This document shows, piece by piece, positions 1 to 12,200 of a stretch of DNA of 64,000 bases (its first letter is position 1; every line of letters starts with the position of its first letter). Origin of the DNA: Closterium sp. NIES-65 (Eukaryota > Streptophyta > Zygnematophyceae > Desmidiales > Closteriaceae); assembly GCA_948144175.1 (NCBI GenBank), contig CANXME010002463.1, forward strand, positions 2,317,001-2,381,000, given 5' to 3'. The notes beneath the pieces are model-generated. The model was given only the letters and a program-made list of their open reading frames with translations, ran no database searches and had not been told where the DNA came from. Both the position numbers and the translations under genes were made by a program.

Positions 1-241
1 GTCTGTGAGGAAGATGGCTGCAGCGTGGAAGGCGGAGGGCAGCAGTGCCATGGCTGCCCATGTTAGAATGATCATTGTGAGGAAGAGCTGTAGTGATGGG
101 GAATGCGGGAGAGGACGGGTAAGTGGGGGTTGACACAGGGAGTGGAGGAGTGAGGAAGATGGGTGCAGCGTGGAAGGCGGAGGAGAGTAGTGCCATGGCC
201 GCCCATGCCAGAGGGATAAGCGTGAGGAAGATTGGGAAGAG
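1..241 (-). repeat. Two tandem copies of a membrane-helix exon 5' end
   Basis: Reading leftward from acceptors at 241 and 87, both copies encode a hydrophobic stretch, [19 protein letters not shown] in one and [17 protein letters not shown] in the other, followed by SAFHAA. Each has its own CTACAG acceptor. Only the copy at 87 can continue out of the window; the copy at 241 looks like an exon-edge duplicate inside the intron. Confidence 0.6.
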
Positions 242-3200
242 CTGTAGTGAACGGAAAAGGAGGAATTGGGGAAGGCAACGGGGGATGATGGGGTTGTGGG
301 AAAAAAAGGAGAAAGAAAAAAAAAACAGCCTGTGCCATGCAAAGTTTTGTACCAGACACCCTAACGCCACCTCACATGCTAACCCCCTCCTCCTCCTCCC
401 TCCCCCACTCTTGAGTTGACTCAACAGGGACTCACATTGGTGAGGGTGGCAGTGCACGAGTGGCACTCCCTAAGCAGAGAGTAGAAGCCAGAAGCACACT
501 CAGAGCATAGCCGCACCTGGGCATACCCCTCTCCACACTGCCCATACTCCTCTCCATCCCCCCCAACCCCTCTGCACCGCGCCTGCTCCCCCTCCCCTCC
601 GACGCACACCGCCGCCGCCACACCCCCTCCTTGTGCTGAAATAGAATCCGGATTCGGGTAAATTTGAGAATTGCTTCCATTTTGGAGGGTAGAAGCTTGG
701 AACCCGGGGCACCCGTTGAGCACATCGCACGAATACACCACCACCTGCCCGTTCGCCACGCTCCCGGGATCCAGCCAATACCCCGCCGCCACGTCAGCAA
801 CGCCGTCAGAGCAGGTCATAGCGGGGAGGTGGGTGCGGGCGTTGGTGGTGTTGGGGCAGGGGAGGCAGTCAGTGGGGGAGGTGGCACCTGGGCGGAAGGA
901 GAAGGTGCCATCTGGGCAGTGCTGCGCGCCCTTGCCAGGCCCGCAGTAGCTGCCTATGGGACAGATGGTGCATCGCATCAGGCTGTTTTGAGGATTCTGA
1001 GAATGGTCAGATGTGAGAGGGGATGATCCTCCACTCATGGTGCTGTTGGCGGTGGTGCTGTTGGCGGTGCTGTTGGCGGTGGTGGTGGTGGTGGTGGTGC
1101 TGCTGCTGCTGCTGCTGCTGCTGCCGCCGCTGCTGCTATTGTAGTTGTTCGTGCCGTTCCCTGCTGTTTCGTAATACTGCCCGGCCGGGCAGAAAACGAT
1201 CTCCAGCGTGCGCTGAAACGGCGGGAACGCGTTCAGCGGGCTGCTGACGGCCACAGCCAATGAGAGCACGCCAGCTGTCCCATCAGGAGCATCGGCGCTG
1301 GAAGCGGGAGTTGCAGCAGAAGCGATGGGATCACCAGCAGGGTCAGCAAAAGTAGCCGTGGCGGGGTTACCACCAGTAGGAGAAGCCGTAGGGTAAGCAG
1401 TAGGAGTTAAGGAGGGAGGCACTTGGACGATTGTGATGGGCGGCACAGTGACAGTGCCGCCCACTGCTGTTGCTCGCAGCTCCCCCGAAATGAATGGGCT
1501 TGGCACCACCTCAACCAGCACCGAGTCATCCTGTTAGGTAGAGCGGAGATGGAGGGGAAAGATGGAAGAGAGAGAATGAGAGAGAGGGGTGTGTGAAGAG
1601 AGCGGCACAGTGAGAGTGCCGCCCACTGCTGTTGCTCGTAGCTCCCCCGAGATGAAGGGGCTTTGTACCACCTCCACCAGCACCGAGTCATCCTGCTGTG
1701 TGGAGAGGGGGGGAGAGGGATGAGAGGAGACGAAGGGGTCAGGGCTCCTTCCTTCTGCGGCTTGTGGCTCGCGAGTGATGAACGGGCTTGACACCACCTC
1801 CACCAGCACCGAGTCATCCTGCTGTGTGGAGAGGGGGAGGAGGGGAAGGGATGGGGGTAGAGGCATGCAGAGTGCAGAAAATCCGGGTTTAAGGCGATGA
1901 GGCCAGCAACAGCGAGCACAGCACAGTACAGCACCGCACCGCACAGCACAGCACAGTACAGCACCGCACCGCACCGCACCGCACAGAACAACAGACTCAC
2001 ACTGGAAGCCAGGAGGCCGGCAGCATCGAGCAGAGTGACGTGCAGCCCTGAGACGGGGTTGGCCATGTCCCCCCTCACCCTGTAGCGCGCCTGGCCCCCT
2101 GTGTCCCGCTCGCCACTGCCTGACCACCTGGTGGGGATACAGTGCACAGCACAACAGAAGAGGGGTGGAGAGGGGTAGAAAGGGGTGAAGAGGCAGCATC
2201 GGGCAGAGTGACGTGCAGCCCTGAGACGGGGTTGGCCATGTCCCCCCTCACCCTGTATTGCGCCTCCCCGCTTGCATCCCGCTCCCCACTTCCCACCTGG
2301 TGACGGCACAAGAGAGGGGTGGAGAGGGGTGGAGCGGGATGGAGAGCGGTGCAGGAGACGGGGTTGGCCATGTCCCCCCTCACCCTGTACCTCGCCTCAC
2401 TGCCTGTGTCCCGCTCCCCACTGCCTTCCCACCTGGTGAAGGTACAGCGCACAGCACACAGGAGAGGGGTCGAAAGGGGTGGAGAGGGGTGGTCGTACCA
2501 TTCCTTTTTGTGCTGGTCCCACCGGACCCACTCGTTCTGACTACCATGTTGCCTTGGAAGGCCGACTTTTGAGTCGACTCAAAGGTCCCACGGGTCCCAC
2601 TCGTTCTGGCCGCCGTGTTGCCTTGGAAGGCCAGAGGGCCTATGGCTTACAGAGTGTCACTCTCTGCTGCCGCCTCTCACGCACTCACTAACTCACTCAC
2701 TCACTCACTCACGTACTCACTCACTCACTCACCCACGCACTCATCACATCATGAAAGAAGTGGGTGGAGATCCCAAGGTGTCCCTGGGGTCGGTGCGATG
2801 GCAGCGGAGGCAGGGCCACCGAGGGTTGTTGAGCCTAGACATGCAAGTCCCAATCACCCACACACTCACCACATCATAAAGGAAGTTGGAGGAGAGCCCA
2901 AGGTGTCCCTGGGGTCGGTGCGGTGGCAGCGGAGGCAGGGCGAGCGCTTGGACGGCTCAAAGGTGGCGTCGAAAAAGGCAGAGCCCCCCAGGGTAGCAGC
3001 CACACTCGTGCTGGCCGCAGTGTTGCCTTGGAAAGCCAGACGAGACACCGCCAACGGCAGCAGGCCTCCACCCCCTGCTGATGCTGCTGCTGCTGCTGAA
3101 GCCACACCAGTGGCAGCAGCAGCAGCAGCATCAGCAGCAGTAGCAGTTGCAGTGCTGTTGCTCATGTCAGTGTTGCCATCAGCTCCACTCCCATCCACAG

Positions 3201-6200
3201 ATCCAGCACCTGGGGGCAGAAACTCACTCACAGCCACCGATCCAGCCCCAGCATCTCCCACCTCCCCACCCGCCGCCCCTCCCCGGTTGATATACACCCC
3301 CGCGCCCTCCCCACCGCCCACATTCCTCTTGAAAGCACACGCCGTGAGGGTGCCGTGAGCCTGTTCTAGAACAGCCATTCCTGCTCCCGATTCGCCGGCT
3401 TTGTTGTTGGTGAATGTGGCGCCTGCGATGGTTATGGTGGCGTTGCCTCCTGCGAATATTCCGGCCCCCTGGTGTTCTGCGCGGTTCCTTATAAGCCGCG
3501 GCCGCAGCCGGGCTTGTAACGAGGATGGCCCTGCTGCCTCCGCGCCTCCCGCTAAACCTTCCCCTGCTGCTCCTTTCACTCCTCCTGCTGCTCCTAACCC
3601 TGCTGCTCCCCCTGATGCTGCAGCTCCCAACAAATCATCCGACAGAGTCAGGCTGCTGTCAGCATCAGCAAAAACCGCCCCACCTCTCCTCGCCCAGTTC
3701 CCCTCCATAACCACCCCCCCCATCAGCACCACCACAGCCACATCCGAGACCTGAACCGCCCCGCCGTCCCTCGACCCTCCCGCACCGTTCCCTCTGAACC
3801 CCGTGTCTTGAAACCTCGCCTTGGTCTGCCCCATCAGCACCACACCGTGTTGCTCATTCCGCTCGAATCCCGATTTCCCGGTCACTGAAACCACCACCTC
3901 TCCTTCCGCTAGCAATCCACCGCCCACCAAAGCCCGGTTCGCCACAAACTGAGAGTCGGAAATAGAGAGGTTGGACTTGTGGATGGCATACACCCCCCCG
4001 CCTTGCACTTTCGCTGTGTTTCCGGTGAGATTCGAACCGGAGACCTTAACCTGGGCGTTCATTTCCGCCCACAGGGCCCCTCCGTCTAAAGCGGAGTTGT
4101 TAGAGAGGAGAGACGAGGAGAGGGAGAGGAGCGTTTGGCCGGTCATTCGCAGCGCTCCGCCCTCGTTCCCGCCGTCGTTTCCCGTGATGTTAGACGACGT
4201 GACTGTAGCGGTGGCGAACTCACCCAGGGAGATGCAGCCTCCCCCGGATGGTGCCTGGTTCCAAGAGCACTCGCTGCGGTGCAATCTGAGCCGTCCAAAG
4301 TCCTCGATCAGAACGGCGCCGCCGCTGCCGGAGCGGCAGTGGAGGAGGGAGCAGTTGAGTGCGCTGAGTGCTGCTTGGGAGGAGAGGGAGATTGCTCCCC
4401 CCCCCAGATCGGCCCGATTGGAGAGGAAGTGCGAGTGGGAGACAGTGACAGGGTAGAGCGTGCCGTTGGTTGCTGCTGTAGAGGTGCCTTCAACTGATGC
4501 AGGGAAGGAGGGGAGGGGTGCGAGGGAGAGGGGGAGGGGATGATGAGAAAGATGATAGACAGTGAGGAGGGAGACAGACAGGATAGAGTGTGCCATTGAC
4601 AGGGGAGGGGGGAGAGGAGGGGGGAGGGGGGAGGGTGGAGGGGGGAGGGTGGAGGGAGGAGTGGGGAGGGGGGAGGGGGGAGGGAGGAGAAGGGAGGGGG
4701 GAAGGGGGTGTAAATGGAGGTGAAAGGGGTAGAGATCTGGAACAAAGGGGGCAGCAGTGGAGGAGCGAGCAGTCGACTGCTGCTTGTGAGGAGAGGGAAA
4801 TCGCCCCGCTGCCCAGATTGGACGATTAAAAAGGAAGTGCGAGTGCGTGAGGGAAGGCGGGGAGAATGGGTGCAAATGGAGGGTGAAAGGGCATTCAAGA
4901 GGCTGGAGAAGGGAAGAGAGGGTAAGATAGATCTGTGCTCATGAAGAAGGGCAGCAGTAGGCAAGGTCGCCTTTAGCAAAGGGACGATAGTCAACCAGTG
5001 AAAAAAAGTAACCCTCGAAACAATTGATTAAGATCCGAACGTACAACTCAGTTCAAACTCTAGCAACTCATGTGGAAAAGTAGAACCCACTCCAGTATCC
5101 ACTCAATCCATCTCAGTTTGTTCCCCACTCTCGTATCCACTCAATCCATCTCAGTTTGTTCCCCACTCTCGTATCCACTCAATCCATCTCAGTTTGTTCC
5201 CCACTCTCCACTCAATCCATCTCAGTTTGTTACCGGGAGTGATTTCTCTCATAATAACCACTCCATCCAACTGCAAATCTTCTGTTCCCTTCCATGTGAT
5301 TTTTTAGGCGCCTTAAAAATCATCCCAATGCATAGCTTCTGTCCCCCAGCATTTTGGGAACCCCCCAGCAGTGCATAGCTTCTGTTCCCCAGCATTTTGG
5401 GAACCCCCCAGCAGTGCATAGCTTCTGTTCCCCAGCATTTTGGGAACCCCCCAGCAGTGCATAGCTTCTGTTCCCCAGCATTTTGGGAACCCCCCAGCAG
5501 TGCATAGCTTCTTTTACCTTCCATGTGCTTCTCCTACCTGATATCGCTCCTCCTTTGACCAGGGCGGAGTTGTTAACGAAAGTGGAGTTGTCTATAGCGA
5601 GTATGTTGCCAGAGAAAGCAATGGCTCCTCCCTTGGAGAGCAGAGCGGAGTTGTTGAGAAAGAGCGAGTGGGACACGAGGACAGTGCCTGTGGTTGCCTG
5701 CACAATGCAGTGAAAAGATCAATAGAAAAAGGGTGCCATTTCCATTAGGAGAAGAGCGGGGAGCAGAGAGGAGTTGTTGAGAAAGAGCGAGTGGGACACG
5801 AGGACCGTGCCTGTGGTTGCCGTGCCTGTGGTTGCCTGCACAATGGATTGGATTAGCAGATGAAGGTGTAGAGGTGTTGGGGAGGGAGGTGACGGGACGA
5901 GGGAAAAAGGGATAATCCCCCCCAAACACCCCTAGCCCCACCTCTTGCACGTAGATCCCCCCCCCCCCCCCTCCCCCGAGAGGGCAGTGTTGTTGAGAAA
6001 GGCGGCGCGGGTGATGTTCGTTACCCCCACGTTTCCTGTACGTATTGCCCTTTCTCCCCCCCAAACACCCTTTGCCCCACCTCTTGCACGTAGATCGCCC
6101 CGCCCTCCCCCGAGAGAGCAGTGTTGTTAAGAAAGGTGGTGCGGGTGATGTTGGTCTGCCCCACGCCCCCGGTTACTATGGCCCCTCCGTTGTGCAGCAC

Positions 6201-9200
6201 TGTGTTTCCGGTGAACTCACAGCCGTCCACTGTTGCTTCCCGCAAGAAGAGCGCTGCGTGGGGATGGGAAGGGTGGGGGAGGAACATTGGGGGTGTGCTG
6301 AGGCGCCTACCCTCCCCAGTGGCCATGCCCCCTCGCCCCTCCGTTGTGCAGCACTGTGTTTCCAGTGAACTCACAGTTGACTTTTGAGTCGACTCAAAAG
6401 TCAACTCCCCACGCCCCAGGTTACTATGGCCCCTCCGTTGTGCAGCACTGTGTTTCCGGTGAACTCACAGCCGTCCACTGTTGCTTCCCGCAAGAAGAGC
6501 GCTGCGTGGGGATGGGAAGGGTGGGGGAGGAACATTGGGGGTGTGCTGAGGCGCCTACCCTCCCCAGTGGCCATGCCCCCTCGCCCCTCCGTTGTGCAGC
6601 ACTGTGTTTCCAGTGAACTCACAGTTGACTTTTGAGTCGACTCAAAAGTCAACTCCCCACGCCCCAGGTTACTATGGCCCCTCCGTTGTGCAGCACTGTG
6701 TTTCCGGTGAACTCACAGCCGTCCACTGTTGCTTCACGCAAGAAGAGCGCTGCACGGATGGGGAGAGGGAGAAAGAGGGAGGGGAGGAGAGAGAGGAGGG
6801 GGGTGAGAGGATACAGAGGAGGAGCGGTGAGGGATGCTCTGCTGAGAGACGTCTCGACACAGCATGCCAGCGCCAACTATCCTGAAAGCGTTTTGAGACG
6901 TCTCGACACAGCATGCCAACGCCAACTATCCTGAAAGCGTTTTGAGACGTCTCGACACGGCATGCCAGCGCCAACTATCCTGAAAGTGTTTTGAGACGTC
7001 TCGACACGGCATGCCAGCGCCAACTATCCTGAAAGTGTTTTGAGACGTCTTGACACGGCATGCCAGCGCCAACTATCCTGAAAGCGTTTTGAAACGTCTC
7101 GACACAGCATGCCAGCGCCAACTATCCTGAAAGTGTTTTGAGACGTCTCGACACGGCATGCCAGCGCCAACTATCCTGGAAGTGTTTGAGACGTCTCGAC
7201 ACGGCATGCCAGCGCCAACTATCCTGAAAGTGTTTTGAGACGTCTCGACACGGCATGCCAGCGCCAACTATCCTGAAAGTGTTTTGAGACGTCTCGACAC
7301 GGCATGCCAGCGCCGACTATCCTGAAAGCGTTTTGAGACGTCTCGACACGGCATGCCAGCGCCGACTATCCTGAAAGCGTTTTGAGACGTCTCGACACGG
7401 CATGCCAGCGCCAGAGGAATGTTGCAGAGGAATGTTGCAGAGGAATGTTGCAGAGGAATGTTGCAGAGGAATGTTGCAGAGGAATGTTGCAGAGGAATGT
7501 TGCAGAGGAATGTTGCAGAGGAATGTTGCAGAGGAATGTTGCAGAGGAATGTTGCAGAGGAATGTTGCAGAGGAATGTTGCAGAGGAATGTTGCAGAGGA
7601 ATGTTGCAGAGGAATGTTGCAGAGGAATGTTGCAGAGGAATGTTGCAGAGGAATGTTGCAGAGGAATGTTGCAGAGGAATGTTGCAGAGGAATGTTGCAG
7701 AGGAATGTTGCAGAGGAATGTTGCAGAGGAATGTTGCAGAGGTGGTGATGGTAAGCCGAGCTTGCATGCGGCCACTGCATACCAGCGCCGGCAGGTTTTT
7801 GAGAATTCTAAAAAACCTAGTGGTGTTTGTGGTAAGCCGAGCTTGCATGTAAGCCGAGCTTGCATGTAAGCAGAGCTTGCCAGTCTCAACACCGTGTATC
7901 AGCGCCGGCAGGGCGGAAAGACGCCGCATGCATCTAATCACGGCGTCGCTCGCTCGCTCTCAAAGCTGCGTGATCAAAGTGTTGTTTCGAGCCAGTCTCA
8001 ACACCGCGTACCAGCGCCGGCAGTGCGGAAAGACGCCGCGTTGCGGATGAACCGCGTGCGCCTGATCACGGCGTCGCTCTCAAAGCTCGCTCCGCCCGCA
8101 AACCGCGCCCGATTCTCCTCAAACACACAATCCTCCACCTCCATCCACACAGGATCGCTCCCCATCATTCCCCACGAGTGCAGCAGCGCCCCCCCCTGAC
8201 CCGTCGCCGCGTCTGTCGTGTGCTTTGCTTCGTTCCCCACAAACGAGCAGTTGGAAAGAAAGCTCGGGCAGTCTATCACATAGACCGCTCCTCCAAAGGC
8301 CATCATGGGGGATTCTGCAATGTTGTGGAAAAACCGCGAGTGCCGAACGGTGATGGTCGAGCCCTGGCCTTCCAGTGCCGCCCCTCCGCCGCCCTGCGGG
8401 GTCATCGCGCGGTTACCGTGAAACTCGCAGGCAGTAACCGTAAGGTTGGCGACTCTTAAAGCCATGATCCCGGCCCCACCCATGAAGCTCGAGCCGTTGC
8501 GGAAGGAGGAGAGGGAGACGGAGAGGGAGGTGGTGTGGTTGGCGTGGATTGCGGCGCCACGCATGTAGGAGGTGTATGCGTCGAGGAGTGGGTTGGTGGC
8601 GACGCAGGAGAGGAAGGAGCAGCGCGAGACGGTGAGAGAGGGAGAGGAGGTATCAGCCATACAGCCCCCGATGGTGGCCTGATGGGGGTGGAAGGGAGGG
8701 AGGATGGGGTGTTAGTGTTAGCCTTCAATCTCACACTTTGTACTTTGTATTTTCTATATCCTAGAGTAGTGTGGTTTGCACATTGTGTTTGGTTGGGTGT
8801 ACACCTACATCCCAACCAAACTCAAATGTAATCTCCAAGCAATCTCCAACCCACCAATTGGAGATTGCCTTGGGATTACCCCCAATCCCTATGGATTGCC
8901 CCCGATTCCCTTCCCCATCCATTCCCTCCCCTTCTTGGATGTACTTAAAGAGCTTCAAGCTCATTACTAATGTATCGTTTCTAAGCCTAAGTTATGAGAT
9001 GGGGAAGAGGGAGGGAGGAGGAAGGAGCAGTAAGAGAGGGTGAGGGAGGAACAGTGGGAGACGGCGAGGGCGGGGGAGCATGTGTCAGCCATACAACCCC
9101 CGATTGTGGCCTGATTGGGGTGGGAGGGAGGGAGGGAAGGAGTGGGGGAGGAGAGAAAGTGGAGTGAGGGAAAAGTGTGCGCCATCGATGCGCCCAGAGC

Positions 9201-12200
9201 ACCCTCTGGTGCTCAACCACTGACCAACCCGTACCCATCCCTACCCATCCCTACCCAACCATCCCCAGCCCCACTGACCTTATTATCGGAGAACCTGACG
9301 CCATCAATGCGCCCAGAGCACCCACTCGTTGCCAGCCCCCCTCCACCCACCATCCCACACCATCCCCGCCCCACCTGCCCATCCCTACCCACCCGCCCAT
9401 CCCAACCACAGATCACCACGCACACCTTATTATCGAAGAACCTGACGCCATCAATGCGCCCAGAGCACCCACTCGTTGCCAGCCCCCCTCCATTTGCATC
9501 AGCCGAGCAGCGCGAGAATTCCCCTCCCCGCACCTCCACCCTACTGGCTTCGCAGTAAACACCTCCCCCAAAACCAGCCTTCGCAGAACACCCCTTGAAC
9601 CAACAGTCTGTCACGCTCGCTATGGTCACGTTTCGTAACGCCACGCCCCCACCGCCTCCTGAGTGGGTGGAGACGGATGAGGCGCTGACGTGGACGCGCG
9701 AGAGTGTGACACGTGGCGCGTTGAGGACCGAGATCGCCCCGCCGTGACTGGCCGCAGAGCATCCGGTGAAGGAGGCATTGCTGACGTGGACGGCCTGATT
9801 CTCAACCAATAAACAGCCGCCACGTGGCGCACCTGCCCGGCCGTTCCGCACAGTGATTCCTGCGAGGACCAATCGCGCGTGGCCACATGGCACCACGGCA
9901 GTGGCTGGATCACAGACGGCCAAAAGGCAAGCCCCCCCTCCACAGTCAATAATTGGGGCGGCGGGGACAGAAGGAGGAGAGGGACCGAGGGGAGGAGGAG
10001 GAGAAGGAGGAGGAGGGTTGGGAAGGGGGGAGGGGAGAGCAGCGAGGAGAGAGATGGATTGGCCACCGAGAGCGAGGCCAGCAGTGGGGAGGCGGTGAGA
10101 ACCCGGGGAGAGAAGCAGAGCGCCGCCTGATGAGGGCAGCCTGTGGGGTGGGAGCGAGCATGGGTGAGCAAAGGAAACATGGTTGGGAGGGAGGGAGGGG
10201 AGGGCGCCTGCTGGGGGCGACTTGGGGGTGGGGGAGAGGATGGTTGAGCATGGGTGAGCAAGAATGGGGACGCGATGTGAAGGGTGTAGGGATTGCGGGC
10301 ATGGTTAAAAAATACGGTCTTGTTTTTGAAATATTTACCATAAAATACGGTCGTGTTTTTGAAATATTTACCGTAAAATACGGTACAGTGTCATAGGCTC
10401 CTGTGAGAAATTGTAAAGCAGTTTAAAAAATACCGTGTTTTTTTTTTTTTTTTTTTTTTTTCCTCAGGTTTGAGACGTTTCAGACGGCCTGGGTGACCAA
10501 GAATGTGAGTGGAGCGGATTTATCATCAAGGAGTGTGGCTCGTGAGTGAGTGAGTGACCATGGCGGTATTTGGGGGTGCTGTGTAGCTGTCTGGTGAATG
10601 GGAGAAGTGAGGTGACTGGCGGGGCGTGTAGATGCACAACAAACAGCACAAGGTGAGGTGAGCGGAATGAGCAGGGGGTGCAGAGGGGGGATGAGAGAGA
10701 CAAAGGAGTGGAGAGCGGTTGAGGGCATGTAGGGTGGGTTGCGGATGCAAGGCGGGTTGTTTTATCCAATGCGAGTTGTTCCACTCACATTGATAGGCCA
10801 AGCTCCATTGTGCCTGCAAGCACACACATTCACGATGGCATGAAATGGCATGGCATGGCGTGGCATGGCATGGCATGGCGTGGCATGGCATGGCATGGCG
10901 TGGCATGGCATGGCATGGAATTGCATGGCATGGCATGGCATGGCATGGCATGGCATGGCATGCAACCAGACATGCCCACAAACACACACACACACAGCAT
11001 AAAACACAAGAGCAGCGCATGAGCAAAAAGGTGAAGCAATTGAGGGAGTTAGTCAGCAAAAAGCTGCACAGACGAAATCAGAAGGATAACATGAAAACCA
11101 GCAGGCGGCAAGCACAGTTTTGAGACGTCTCAAAACTCTACTTTTATCACGTGGCAGCAGGCTGCAAGCACAGCGAGGCTGCAAGCACAGCGAGGCTGCA
11201 AGCACAGCGAGGCTCAACTGGTGGCAGGGGCACGGAGCGCACCACAGGGAGTGGCAGAGTCGCCGCAGCAGCCTGGTGCCGCTGACCCATGCCCGCCCGC
11301 ACGCACATGCACCTGCTCCAGCTGTGGGCAGCCTGAGAAGAGCAGGATCGGGCACGTGAGAGGCGGGCAGGGGAAAATGGGGGGATCAGGTAGCCCGCAG
11401 CAGCCTGGTGCTGCTGACCCATGCACGCCCGCGCGCACATGCACCTGCTCCAGAGGTGGGCATCCCAAGCAGGAGCAGGAGAGGGGCGGGAAAGGGGGTA
11501 GGGGGAAGGAGGGGGGGGGATATTCAGGCGCCTCAAAAATCAGTTTGACTTGGGCTCATGTCTTGAGACGTCTCAAAAATCAGGCTGGCGTGGGCTCGTG
11601 ACCATCCAAACCATCCATGCCCCCGTCCATGCTCCCATCCATGCCCCCATCCATGCCCCCATCCATGCCCCCATCCATGCCCCCATCCATGCTCCCATCC
11701 ATGCCCCCATCCATGCCCCCATCCATGCCCCCATCCATGCCCCCATCCATGCCCCCACCCCATCCATGCCCCCATCCATGCCCCCATCCATGCCCCCATC
11801 CATGCCCCCATCCATGCCCCCATCCATGCCCCCATCCATGCTCCCATCCATGCCCCCATCCATGCACCCATGCATGCACCCATGCATGCACCCATGCATG
11901 CCCCCATGCATGTCCCCATGCATGCCTCCACCCACGCATGCATGCAAGTGCACCTGCCGTGAAAGTGGGCAACCTGAACATGAGAATGTGAGACAGTGAT
12001 GGGCGTGAGAGAATGATTCAGGTGAGGGGTTTATTAGGATGAGGGTGTTCATTCGGGTGGGGGGATGATTCAAGTTAGGGGGCGATTAGGGTGAAGGTTT
12101 GAGAAAGAATAATGATGCACGCCACTTACCGTCACAACCCTCTCATATTAATCGTCCCCCATCCCTCATCCCCCTTTCAATCCCTTTCAACACCCCCAAA

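Noticed and set aside
6842-7412. CRISPR-like array
   Set aside because: The 49-bp units are contiguous with no unique spacers; it is a plain tandem repeat in a eukaryotic intron.
7268-7892. Open frames of 150-190 codons on both strands (repeating [12 protein letters not shown] and [12 protein letters not shown])
   Set aside because: They are produced by the stop-free 15-bp minisatellite; all frames are alike, with no start context or domain.
11533-12073. Frames encoding MDGG/HGWG/PPSM repeats
   Set aside because: They arise from the 12-bp CATGCCCCCATC array, which is open in several frames on both strands.
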